Origin: CBDATA01 sp965215615
Lineage (GTDB): Bacteria > Acidobacteriota > Vicinamibacteria > Marinacidobacterales > Marinacidobacteraceae
Reading direction: 5' to 3'
NCBI GenBank assembly: GCA_965215615.1
Contig: OZ244068.1
Coordinates: 2,232,001-2,296,000, forward strand
Length of the DNA stretch: 64,000 nucleotides
This document shows positions 52,144 through 60,700 of this stretch, piece by piece (the first letter of the stretch is position 1; every line of letters begins with the position of its first letter). The notes beneath the pieces were generated by a model, which was not told the DNA's origin, made no database searches, and worked only from the letters and a program-made list of their open reading frames with translations. Position numbers and translations under genes: made by a program.

Positions 52144-52671
52144 TCAGCCGTGGAGCATCGCATAGACCACGAGCCCGCTGAGCGAGACATAGACCCACAC
52201 CGGCGCGGTGACCCGCGCCCACCGCCGATGGGTGGCGAACCGACGGCTCACCGCCAGCAGGACCGAGGTCAGGATGAGCGGCAAAGCCACCGCCGAAGCG
52301 ACGATGTGGGTGATCAGAACGGTGAAATAGACCGGCCGGAGGAATCCCCCGCCCGGATAGGGCGTATCGCCCTCGAAATAGTGGTAGGTGACGTAACTCG
52401 AGAGGAACACCGCACCCGCCGCGAGCGCCGCGACGAGGAGCGCGATGTGGAGGCTCCGCCGTCCGGACCGGATCGCGAGAACTCCGAGCGAGACCAATGT
52501 GAGCGTCGTGGCGTTGAGCGCCGCGTTCACTCCGGGAAGCGATGCCGTCCACCCGGGAACCGCCGTCGGCGCCGCACGCAGATAGAGAAGCCACATGAGA
52601 ACGCCAAAGACACCACCGCTGGTCAGAAAGGCGATCCTCACGATCCGGCGGTCGACTTCGGCCAGGCTCAT
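52144..52671 (-). CDS. DUF420 membrane protein
   Basis: 175 residues with five hydrophobic segments. Conserved histidines sit in SSYVTYHYFEGDTPY, FTVLITHIVAS and RRFATHRRWARVTAP, a pattern known for DUF420 proteins that accompany cytochrome oxidase genes and may bind heme or copper. No oxidase gene is adjacent here. Divergent from argR with a 50-bp gap. Confidence 0.82.
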   Translation of the reverse strand: MSLAEVDRRIVRIAFLTSGGVFGVLMWLLYLRAAPTAVPGWTASLPGVNAALNATTLTLVSLGVLAIRSGRRSLHIALLVAALAAGAVFLSSYVTYHYFEGDTPYPGGGFLRPVYFTVLITHIVASAVALPLILTSVLLAVSRRFATHRRWARVTAPVWVYVSLSGLVVYAMLHG

Positions 52672-52721
52672 GCGCGGGGAAGCATAGGCTCTCTCGACGA
52701 TTTGATAATATTCCGCATACT

Positions 52722-53159
52722 ATGACATTCGCCCGTCGGCAAATGCTTCGGACACTGCTTGCCGAGAAGCACCTCAAGACCCAGGCCGAGGTGGTCGAGG
52801 CACTGGGCGAGGCCGGCTTCCCGGTGACCCAGTCGGCGGTGAGCCGGGATCTGCGGGAAGTGGGTGCCCGCAAGCGGGATGGCTGCTACCGGGTCGGCAA
52901 CGCCGGATGGTCTCCGCTCGCGGGTCTCGGTCCGCTTCTCGAAGCCTTCCTTCCGGCCGGGCCGAACATCCTGGTGATCCGGACGGTTCCGGGGGGCGCG
53001 CAGCGGGCCGGTCACGCGCTCGACTCGGCCGGCTGGCGGGAAATCATCGGGACCGTGGCCGGGGACGACACCGTCTTCGTCGCGAGCCAGACCGCCGCCG
53101 ACCAGGAGCAGCTTCTCGCGCGGCTGCGGGCGGCCCTCGGCTCCGGGAGCGGGACATGA
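52722..53159 (+). CDS. argR: Arginine repressor
   Basis: 145 residues. N-terminal winged helix: KTQAEVVEALGEAGFPVTQSAVSRDLREVG. C-terminal oligomerisation and arginine-binding domain: NILVIRTVPGGAQRAGHALD, GTVAGDDTVFV. Typical ArgR has Gly-Asp-Asp here to bind arginine, as seen. It heads the arg operon and its stop overlaps argC (ATGA), so it probably autoregulates the cluster. The upstream gap contains an A/T-rich stretch (TTTGATAATATTC...CATACTATG) that could hold promoter and ARG box; no clean palindrome was seen. Confidence 0.93.
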   Translation: MTFARRQMLRTLLAEKHLKTQAEVVEALGEAGFPVTQSAVSRDLREVGARKRDGCYRVGNAGWSPLAGLGPLLEAFLPAGPNILVIRTVPGGAQRAGHALDSAGWREIIGTVAGDDTVFVASQTAADQEQLLARLRAALGSGSGT

Positions 53160-54223
53160 GCCGGCAGCAACCCCACGCCCGCGCGATCGTCCTCGGGGCT
53201 TCCGGATACGTCGCCGGCGAGATGCTCCGCTGGATCGCCCTCCACCCGGAAATCGGCCTCGGCGCGGCGGTCTCGGCGAGCCACGCCGGCGAGCCGGTCA
53301 CGGGTTCCTTCCCGACGCTCCATCTCGCCTTCCCCGAGGCGCGGTTCGTGTCGCGGGAGGAGATCGCGGAGCATCTCCGGCGGGCGGACGGCGAAGCGGA
53401 GCGGGTCGTCGCTTTTTCGGCCGCACCGCACACGAAATCCGCCCCGCAGATCCGCTTCCTGCTCGAGACCGCGGAACGGCTCGGCATCCCGGTTCCGGTG
53501 GTGGATCTTTCCGCCGACTTCCGCCACCGGGAACAGGAAGCGTGGGAGGCCATCTACGGTGTTCCCCACCCCGCTCCCGAGCTCCTTTCGCGATTCGTTT
53601 GCGGACTCCCGGAGCGAATCGCCGGGACCCCCTCGCCGTGCATCGCCCATCCGGGATGCTTCGCCACCGCGGTCGCGCTCATCGGCTATCCGCTGCGGCG
53701 CGCCGGGCTGATCGGAGAGGACCTGCAAGTGAGCGCGATCACCGGGAGCACCGGTTCCGGAGGAGTGCCGAAACCCACCACCCACCACCCCGAACGCCAC
53801 GCCAACCTCTTCGCCTACAAGCCGCTCGCCCACCGGCACGCGCCGGAGATGGAAGACCTGATCGGTGAGGCCGACTCTCCGGTCCGGGTCCATTTCGTCC
53901 CCCACTCCGGCCCCTTCGCCCGCGGCATCCACGCCACCCTCTTCGCCGCCCGAAAACGCGAGGAGGACGTGGAGGAGACGCTCGCCGGGTTCTACCGGAA
54001 CCATCCGCTCGTCCGGGTCACCCGGACCCCGAAACTCAAGGAGATCGTCGGCGCTTCCGGTGCCCTCGTCGGTGGATGCGCCGACGAAGACATGGTGGTC
54101 GCTTTCTCGGTGCTCGACAACCTCGGCAAGGGCGCGGCGAGCGGCGGGATGCAGTGGATGAACCGCATCCTCGGCCTTCCCGAGAAAACCGGCCTCACCG
54201 CCCCAACCGCCGCCTGGATCTGA
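53156..54223 (+). CDS. argC: N-acyl-gamma-glutamyl-phosphate reductase
   Basis: 355 residues. NADP-binding start AIVLGASGYVAGEMLRWIA; catalytic Cys in HPGCFATAVALIG; then TGSTGSGGVPKPTTHHPERH and HRHAPEME. The latter blocks resemble the ArgC/LysY branch found with alternative acyl pathways. It reduces acyl-glutamyl phosphate to the semialdehyde. ATG 53156 overlaps argR. 15 bp before the next gene, which has its own GGAGG. Confidence 0.95.
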   Translation: MSRQQPHARAIVLGASGYVAGEMLRWIALHPEIGLGAAVSASHAGEPVTGSFPTLHLAFPEARFVSREEIAEHLRRADGEAERVVAFSAAPHTKSAPQIRFLLETAERLGIPVPVVDLSADFRHREQEAWEAIYGVPHPAPELLSRFVCGLPERIAGTPSPCIAHPGCFATAVALIGYPLRRAGLIGEDLQVSAITGSTGSGGVPKPTTHHPERHANLFAYKPLAHRHAPEMEDLIGEADSPVRVHFVPHSGPFARGIHATLFAARKREEDVEETLAGFYRNHPLVRVTRTPKLKEIVGASGALVGGCADEDMVVAFSVLDNLGKGAASGGMQWMNRILGLPEKTGLTAPTAAWI

Positions 54224-54238
54224 ACCGGAGGAAGACAC

Positions 54239-55384
54239 GTGACTGCCGAATCTCCCCATCTGTTTCCCGTCTATGCCCAGCTCCCGGTGCGGATCACCGG
54301 AGGCGACGGCGTGACCCTCGTGACCGACACCGGCCAGACCCTGCTCGACTTCTACGGCGGGCACGCGGTCACGGGACTCGGTTACGGGCATCCGGCGATC
54401 CTCGAGGCGCTTCGGGAAGGGTCGGAGCGGCTCTTCTTCCAGACGAACGCGGTCCCGAGCGCCGAACGGGCGGAAGCGGCCCAAGCACTCGCCGGATTCG
54501 CCCCGGAAGGGCTCGACCGGGTGTTCTTCGTGAACAGCGGCGCGGAAGCGAACGAGAACGCGCTGCGGCTGGCCTTCCGGGAGCTTCCCGGCCGCGACAC
54601 GGTGGTAGTCGCAAGCGGCGGGTTCCACGGGCGCACCGCGGCGGCCGCCGCAGCGACCGCCGGATCCGGAAAGTGGTACGGGTTCCCCCGGATGCCGTTC
54701 GAGGTCCGGACCGTCCCCCGGGACGACCCCGAAGCTCTTCTGGACGCGGTGGACGAACGGGTTGCGGCGGTGCTGCTCGAACCGGTGCAGGGGATGGCCG
54801 GGGCCTACGTGCTCGACGACCGTTTCGTCGAATCGGCGCGCAAGGCGTGCGACCGGTCCGGTGCGCTGCTCCTCTTCGACGAGGTGCAGTGCGGCATGGG
54901 GCGGAGCGGCAAGCCGTTCGCCTGCGACTGGCCGGGGGTGCGTCCGGACATCCTGACCACCGCCAAGGCCATCGCCGCCGGCTTCCCGGCGGGAGCGGTG
55001 CTCGCCACCGAAAGGGTTGCGGGAGAGCTGCCGGTGGGAGCACTCGGCACCACCTTCGGAGGCGGGCCGATCGCTTCGGCCCTGATCGTCGCGGTGATCG
55101 AGACCATCCGCCGCGAGAACCTGCTGGAAAACGTCAGGCGGCTCTCCGAACGCATCCGGGCCGAAGCGCCCGGAGGGGTCGTGGAATCGGTCCGGGGCCG
55201 GGGCTTTCTGCTGGGACTCCGCTGTTCGCTTCCGGCGCGCGAAGTGCGGGACCGGCTGCTCGCACGGGGCATCTTCGCCGGCACCTCGACCGATCCCGCG
55301 GTGCTGCGGCTGCTTCCGCCGCTCGTGCTCGGGGACGAACACGTGGACCGGCTTCTCGAAGAGCTTCGGGGGATCCGGGGATGA
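54239..55384 (+). CDS. argD: Acyl-ornithine aminotransferase
   Basis: 381 residues, class III PLP aminotransferase. TLLDFYGGHAVTGLGYGHPA, VFFVNSGAEANENALRLA, ASGGFHGRTAAAAA, LLLFDEVQCGMGRSGKPFA and the PLP lysine in LTTAKAIAAGFPAGAV. GTG 54239 has a good GGAGG at 7 nt spacing. Converts acyl-glutamate semialdehyde to acyl-ornithine. The stop overlaps the carbamoyltransferase start (ATGA). Confidence 0.92.
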   Translation: MTAESPHLFPVYAQLPVRITGGDGVTLVTDTGQTLLDFYGGHAVTGLGYGHPAILEALREGSERLFFQTNAVPSAERAEAAQALAGFAPEGLDRVFFVNSGAEANENALRLAFRELPGRDTVVVASGGFHGRTAAAAAATAGSGKWYGFPRMPFEVRTVPRDDPEALLDAVDERVAAVLLEPVQGMAGAYVLDDRFVESARKACDRSGALLLFDEVQCGMGRSGKPFACDWPGVRPDILTTAKAIAAGFPAGAVLATERVAGELPVGALGTTFGGGPIASALIVAVIETIRRENLLENVRRLSERIRAEAPGGVVESVRGRGFLLGLRCSLPAREVRDRLLARGIFAGTSTDPAVLRLLPPLVLGDEHVDRLLEELRGIRG

Positions 55385-56385
55385 GCTTCTCCGAAATCCA
55401 TCGACTGGAAGCTCTGGGCGCCGGGGGCCTTCGCGAAATCGCGGCGCTGGCCCGGCATCTCAAGGAGCACCCGGAGCCCGACGCTCTTCGCGGGAAGGTG
55501 CTCGGGATGCTGTTCCTGAACGCTTCGCTCCGGACCCAGGCTTCCTTCCAGGCCGCCATGGCCCGCCTCGGAGGCGGGAGTTTCGTCCTCTCTCCGGACC
55601 GGTTCATCCATCAGCTCGAACTGGACCCGGATGCGGTCATGGATGCAGATGCGGCGGAAAACATCGCCGAGGCGATCCCGGTACTCGCGGGCTACGCGGA
55701 TGTGCTCGGGGTCCGCGCCTTCGCCCGGCAGCGAAGCCTCGCGGAGGATCTGGCCGACCCGGTGTTCGAGCGCATTCGCGAGCTCGTCGGCAAGCCGTTC
55801 CTGAACCTGGAGTCCGCGACGCGGCACCCCTGCCAGGCGATCTCCGATTGGCGCACACTCGACGAGCTGGAAATCCCGCCGGGTGCTCCATTCACTCTCG
55901 CGTGGGCCAACCATCCAAGGCCGCTCCCGCTGGCGGTGGCTGCCGATACCCTGCGGATGGCGGCGCTCCGCGGCATGGAGGTGACCGTGCTTCGCCCGGA
56001 GGGATACGCCCTGCCCGAGCCGGTCATGGAAACGGCACGCCGGCTGGCCGGGGAGTCCGGGGGCTCGGTGCGCGAAACCGAAGACATCGCGGGCGGGATG
56101 GAGGGTGCCCGGGTTCTCTACGCCAAGTCGTGGGCCTCGACCGCCCACTACGGCGACCGGGAGGCCGATCTCGAACGGCGGCGCGAGCTCGGTGAGTGGA
56201 CGGTGGACGAGCCGTGGTTCGCCCGCGCGCACCCGGAGTGCCGCTTCCTCCACTGCCTGCCGGTCCGGCGGGGCGTGGTGGTGACCCGCGAGGTGATCGA
56301 AGGCCCGCGCTCCGAGGTCCTTCGCCAGGCGGAGAACCGGATGTGGGCGCAGATGGCCATCCTCCACCGGATGCTCTCGAAATGA
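55381..56385 (+). CDS. argF': N-acetyl- or N-succinyl-ornithine carbamoyltransferase
   Basis: 334 residues. Carbamoyl-phosphate-binding loop LFLNASLRTQASFQAAMARL in place of the STRT of ordinary OTCases. DAVMDADAAENIAEAIPVL, ATRHPCQAISDW, LYAKSWASTAHYGD and CLPVRRGVVVTREVIEG follow. The last two are typical of Xanthomonas AOTCase and Bacteroides SOTCase. HPCQ favours the acetyl type and the general form the succinyl type, so the acyl group is left open. It implies carbamoylation before deacylation. Confidence 0.9.
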   Translation: MSFSEIHRLEALGAGGLREIAALARHLKEHPEPDALRGKVLGMLFLNASLRTQASFQAAMARLGGGSFVLSPDRFIHQLELDPDAVMDADAAENIAEAIPVLAGYADVLGVRAFARQRSLAEDLADPVFERIRELVGKPFLNLESATRHPCQAISDWRTLDELEIPPGAPFTLAWANHPRPLPLAVAADTLRMAALRGMEVTVLRPEGYALPEPVMETARRLAGESGGSVRETEDIAGGMEGARVLYAKSWASTAHYGDREADLERRRELGEWTVDEPWFARAHPECRFLHCLPVRRGVVVTREVIEGPRSEVLRQAENRMWAQMAILHRMLSK

Positions 56386-57350
56386 TCGAAAGGCTCACCG
56401 CCGAAGAACGCGCCGCCAGAGTGCGCGCCCTGCGCCACGCGGCCCCCTACCTGAAGCGCTACCGGGGACGGACCCTGCTCATCAAGGCCGGCGGAGCGGT
56501 GGTCGCAAGCGAAGCCGGCATCCGCGGGATCGTCGAACAGATCGCGATCCTCCACCATCTGGGGATCCGCGTGGTGTTCGTCCACGGGGGCGGCCCGCAG
56601 GGGACGGAACTCGCCGAAGCGCTCGGCATCCGGACCCGGTTCGTGGCCGGCCGCCGGGTCACCGACGCGGACGGCATCCGGGTGATGACGATGGCCATGA
56701 ACGGCGAGATCACAACCCGCATCCTCGCGGCCTGCCGGGCCCTCGACCTCCCCGCCATCGGTTTCTCCGGGGTGTCTTCCGGGCTCGTCCAGGCGGTTCG
56801 GCGGCCTCCGGTCGAGGTGGACGGCGAGATCGTGGACTACGGCCTCGTGGGGGATATCGAGGAGGTGCGGGCGGAAGTCCTGACCGAGCAGCTCGGGCTG
56901 GGAGTGATCCCGATCATCAGCCCGCTCTCGGCGGACCGGGACGGCCGGCTCCTGAACATCAACGCGGACACGGTCGCGGCTTCGCTCGGGCAGGCGCTCA
57001 AGGCCGAGAAGCTGATCCTGCTGGGCGAAACCGCGGGACTCCTCCGGGATCCGGACGACCCGGCGAGCGTCATTTCGTTTCTCGACCTCGAAGAGCTGGA
57101 CCGGCTCGCCCGGACCGGCGGAATCCGCGCCGGAATGCGCCCCAAGGCGCGCTGCATCACCGAGGCCCTTCGGGGCGGTGTGGTCCGGGCGCACCTGATT
57201 CCGGTGGGTGTCCCGGACAGCCTGCTGCTCGAAGTCTTCACCCCGGAGGGCATCGGGACGCTCGTCGTCTCCGAGCTCAGCGAGCTCTCGCCGGCCGAGC
57301 GCGAGCGGCGCAGCAGATCCTGTCAGTACCGGGGCGCGGAGGGAGGCTGA
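56382..57350 (+). CDS. argB: N-acetylglutamate kinase (acylglutamate kinase)
   Basis: 322 residues. Amino acid kinase fold: LLIKAGGAVVASEAGIRGI, VVFVHGGGPQGTELAEALG, RRVTDADGIRVMTMAMNGEI, and LNINADTVAASLGQALKAEK with GETAGLLRD. Phosphorylates acyl-glutamate. Last gene of the operon; ATG 56382 overlaps the previous stop. The N-terminal extension of about 25 residues may be the mobile helix seen in arginine-regulated kinases. The set lacks argA/argJ, argG and argH in this window. Confidence 0.94.
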   Translation: MIERLTAEERAARVRALRHAAPYLKRYRGRTLLIKAGGAVVASEAGIRGIVEQIAILHHLGIRVVFVHGGGPQGTELAEALGIRTRFVAGRRVTDADGIRVMTMAMNGEITTRILAACRALDLPAIGFSGVSSGLVQAVRRPPVEVDGEIVDYGLVGDIEEVRAEVLTEQLGLGVIPIISPLSADRDGRLLNINADTVAASLGQALKAEKLILLGETAGLLRDPDDPASVISFLDLEELDRLARTGGIRAGMRPKARCITEALRGGVVRAHLIPVGVPDSLLLEVFTPEGIGTLVVSELSELSPAERERRSRSCQYRGAEGG

Positions 57351-57374
57351 GCAAAGAACCGGAGGGCCGTCGGA

Positions 57375-57641
57375 CTAGAAGAGAGATCTCGGCAGCGGGA
57401 TGATCTGAACGACGATCACAAGGCCCACCATCCATTGCAACACCAGCACATCTCCCCTGACCGCCGCTATCTGCCGTTCGAGATCGCTCTTGGTTTCCAG
57501 CAGATTCTGCTTGGTAGCCAGGTTGCTGTCTTCGGCCTGCGCCTCGGTGAACCCCTTCTCTGTCAGACGCTTGACAAACCGGTGGGTGTCCAAAACGATC
57601 GCTTCGCTCACGGTGGCGGATCCGTGGTTCAGTGTAGCCAC
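57375..57641 (-). CDS. DUF1640-like small coiled-coil membrane protein
   Basis: 88 residues. It begins VLDTHRFVKRLTEKGFTEAQ, then a charged coiled coil (SNLATKQNLLETKSDLERQI) and a C-terminal transmembrane helix (VGLVIVVQIIPL). This is the shape of the DUF1640/CCDC90-like family, although the middle is shorter than usual. GTG 57641 is used; GTG 57611 is possible. Its role is unknown. It lies between the arg operon, convergently, and the autotransporter gene on its own strand. Confidence 0.65.
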   Translation of the reverse strand: MATLNHGSATVSEAIVLDTHRFVKRLTEKGFTEAQAEDSNLATKQNLLETKSDLERQIAAVRGDVLVLQWMVGLVIVVQIIPLPRSLF

Positions 57642-57724
57642 CTCCACCTGCCCCGCACCGTCACGCCTGATTCGATCGGGGAACATACATACATTGACGC
57701 AACAGCGCCCGTTTTGTCCCGCCT

Positions 57725-57754
57725 GGGGGCCAAAATGTGGAAAACCTGGCCCCC
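57725..57754. terminator. Possible hairpin terminator after the autotransporter gene
   Basis: An 8-bp perfect stem GGGGGCCA/TGGCCCCC with a 14-nt loop, 13 bp beyond the autotransporter stop. No T run follows on the minus strand, so it is at best a weak intrinsic terminator or an mRNA-end stabiliser. Confidence 0.4.
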
Positions 57755-57766
57755 CTGCCCCCGCCG

Positions 57767-60700
57767 TTACCAGCGCACGGTGGCCTCGACCCCGAAGACG
57801 TGCACCGGGGCCAGGGTCTCGGCTTCCCGGCGGGTTGCCTTCACCCCGAACGCGAGGTCGGATGCCAGCTTGTGCGGCACGAACCGCCAGCCGAGCGCGT
57901 AGTCGCGCGCCCGCTCCGTGAAGTCCACCTCGGCGTGCGGACTCGCCGTGAAGTGGCCCCCGAAGGCGGAGAAGCCGTACGCGGTCTCGAGCGTCCGCCG
58001 CATTCCCGCTCCGCTCCCGATGTTCCCGCCGTCGCCGAGCGGGGTCGCTGCGAACAGCGCCTCGATCCCCCCGTCGGCACGGCCGCCGATCGCCTGGCGC
58101 AGCGAGAGCGACGGGCCGCGCTCGCTTTCCGGCCTCGGGTCGAAGATGAAGGCGGCCGAAAGGCCCCGGTCGTCGAAGTCCTCGTCCTCGTGGGTGAGGA
58201 GCGCGCGGCCCGAGACATCGAGAGTCAGCCCGAGCCCCGGGGCGCTCCAGGCGAGCCCGGCACCGACCTCCATCCCGGCTCCGGTCTCCGCATCGCCCCC
58301 GTCGTGGCGGGCACCCGCTTCCACCCGCGGCGTGATCTCGCCGGCCCCACCGAGGGAGAGCCGGTAGCTGCCCTCGATGCCCAACCGGAGCCGGTTCACG
58401 TAGGCATCGGAAGCCGCGAGGGCGGCCGCCTGGTCCGAAGTGGTCCGCGCCCACAGCCCGTCGGCGATCAGCGCCACCGCCGGCCCGCCCGCGGGGTCGA
58501 GCAGGTCTCCCCGCACTCCCGCCGCCGCCATCGTCCAGTCGGTGTCCGCACGGTAGCTCGCGCCCCCGGTCTTGAGCGTCACCTCGCCGATGCCGTAGCC
58601 GCCCGCACCCCAGAGCTTCAGCCGCGGATTCGCCTGGAGCGACACATAGGGCAGCGCCGCCGTCAGCGACGCATCCACCTTGCCGGCGCTCGCGCCCTCG
58701 CTGGTGTAACTCCCCTCGGAGAGGCTGTGGGTGAGCGCCAGGCCGAAGAGCCAGTCGCCCCGCGCATAGTCCGCGCCCACGAGACCGGTGAGCACCTCGC
58801 CGTCGAGGCCGATCGCCGTCGTGCCGTCGTTCGTCGCGCCGTCGAAGCGGTTCCCGCTCGCCCGGCCCCAGAGGGCGAAACTGCCTCTCCCGGCAGCCTC
58901 CTCCGAACTCGTGAGCGCGAAGCTCGACCCGAGGAGCATGTCGCGGGTGCTCAGTGTGCGCGCCGCGTCGTGCCCCCAACCGGGTGCCACATCTCCTTCG
59001 ACCGAAGTATCGAGGGTGGAGCCTGTGAAGGTGCCCCGCACCCCCGGAGTGCGCGATGCGTGGAGCCGCCTCTCGATCCCGTCGAGCGCCTGCTCTGCCA
59101 CCGTCCGGCCGAAGCGTGCCAGATGGGGTGCCACGACGAGCGTGCCCGTATCGGTGACCATCACCGTCACGCTGCCGGTGACCAGGCCGTAGTCCCCGCC
59201 GCTCGCGCTGTGGTCGAGCGTCACGCTGTCGTCCACAGCATCGTCGTCCTGCCCGGCGAGGACCGTGACCGTCTGTGCCGTGTTCCAGTTGTTCGCATGG
59301 AAGGTCAAAGTGCTCCGGTCCACCGTCACATCGCCCGTGCCCGCGATGCTCACCGTCACGTTCCCGGTGGGCTCGGTCGCGAGTGCCACCGTGTAGGTCG
59401 CGCTCGCGCCCTCCGTCACCGTCAACGCCGCCGGAGTCAGCACCAGGCCCGGCGTGTCGTCGTCTTCGACCGTCACCGCCAGGCTCCCGGTCACTGAGCC
59501 GTAGCCACCGCCGCGCGCGCTGTGCGTCAGCCTCGCCCGGTCGTCCGCCGCATCGGCGTCCTGGGCCGCCGACACCGTGACCGGCTGCGTCGTGCTCCAG
59601 TTCGAAGCGGTGAAGACCAGCGTGTTCCGGGTCACCGTCACCTCGCCGCCCGTACCTGCCACCGTGACCGTCACATCGGCCGTCGGTTCGGTGGCGAGTG
59701 CCACCGTGTAGATCGCGCTCCCGCCCTCGTCCACCGTCAACGTATCCGGTTCGAAGACCAGCGCGGGCGTGTCGTCATCGAGGACGGAAAGCGACGCGGA
59801 GGCCGACAACGGGGTGTAGCCATCGCCCGATAGCAGCATCACCGTCACCGTCCCGTCGGCCTCGTCCACGTCGTCATCGGTGGTGGCTACCCGCAGACTC
59901 GCCGTGGGTGCCGAAGCCGACAGCGTGACGAGCTTCTCGCCGAGCTGCACCGCCTCCACGAAGTCGCCGGTCGCCGACACCCGCACCCGCACCGTGATCT
60001 CGTCGCTCGGGGCCGGGCTCGCCGTGATCCGGAACAGCGCCTCGCCGCCCTCGGTCACTACCGGGCCCGCGCTCACCGAAACGGCGGTCGGGGAAGCCGA
60101 CGTGGTTCCGCCACCTCCGCCGCCGCCACCTCCGCCGCCAGAAGGAGTCTCTTGCGGCGGCGGGGTCGTCGTCCAGGTGGCCGTCTCCGACTCTTCATTG
60201 GTTGGGCCGGTGTTCGTGCCGTCGGTCGCCGCATTCGCAGCCACCGTCACCGTCACATCCGCCCCGTCGTTCGGGGTCACGGAAAGCGTGTACCGGCTCC
60301 CGCTGCCCGCGAACGCTCCCTTCGTGCCGCCGGTCACCGTGATGTCATCCGTCGTGAAGCCCATCACCGTCTCGCTGAAGTTGAAGGTCGCCGTGAACGT
60401 CCCGCTGATCGTCGCCGGTACCACGATCGAAAGCGTCGGTACCGTCGTGTCCGTCGCCGACGGGTCGGTGATCCGGAAGCTCAGATTGCCCGTGCCGCTC
60501 GCGCCGCCCCCGAGCCCGGTCCCCGAACTCTCGTCCAGCGTGCCGAGGCCGATGTCCACCGTCTCGCCGCCCGACTCGGTCGTGTTGTCCGTCGCCGCCG
60601 TCAGCGTCAGCGTCACCTCCGTCGCCGTCGTCCCCGTGCTCGGCCCGGTGAAGGTCACCATCGCGTTCCCGGAGTCCAGGTTCGCGCAGGTCACCCCGGT

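Noticed and set aside
52672..52721. ARG box in the argR/DUF420 gap
   Set aside because: The stretch is A/T-rich, but I could not find a convincing pair of 18-bp palindromes, so no operator feature is listed.
57375..58979. Long minus-strand frame covering the DUF1640-like gene and the autotransporter 3' end
   Set aside because: Only the last 88 codons have protein character; the rest is a shadow of the autotransporter in another frame.
60120..60160. CCTCCGCCGCC repeats as a slippage switch
   Set aside because: They encode the glycine linker of the autotransporter; triplet units keep frame.
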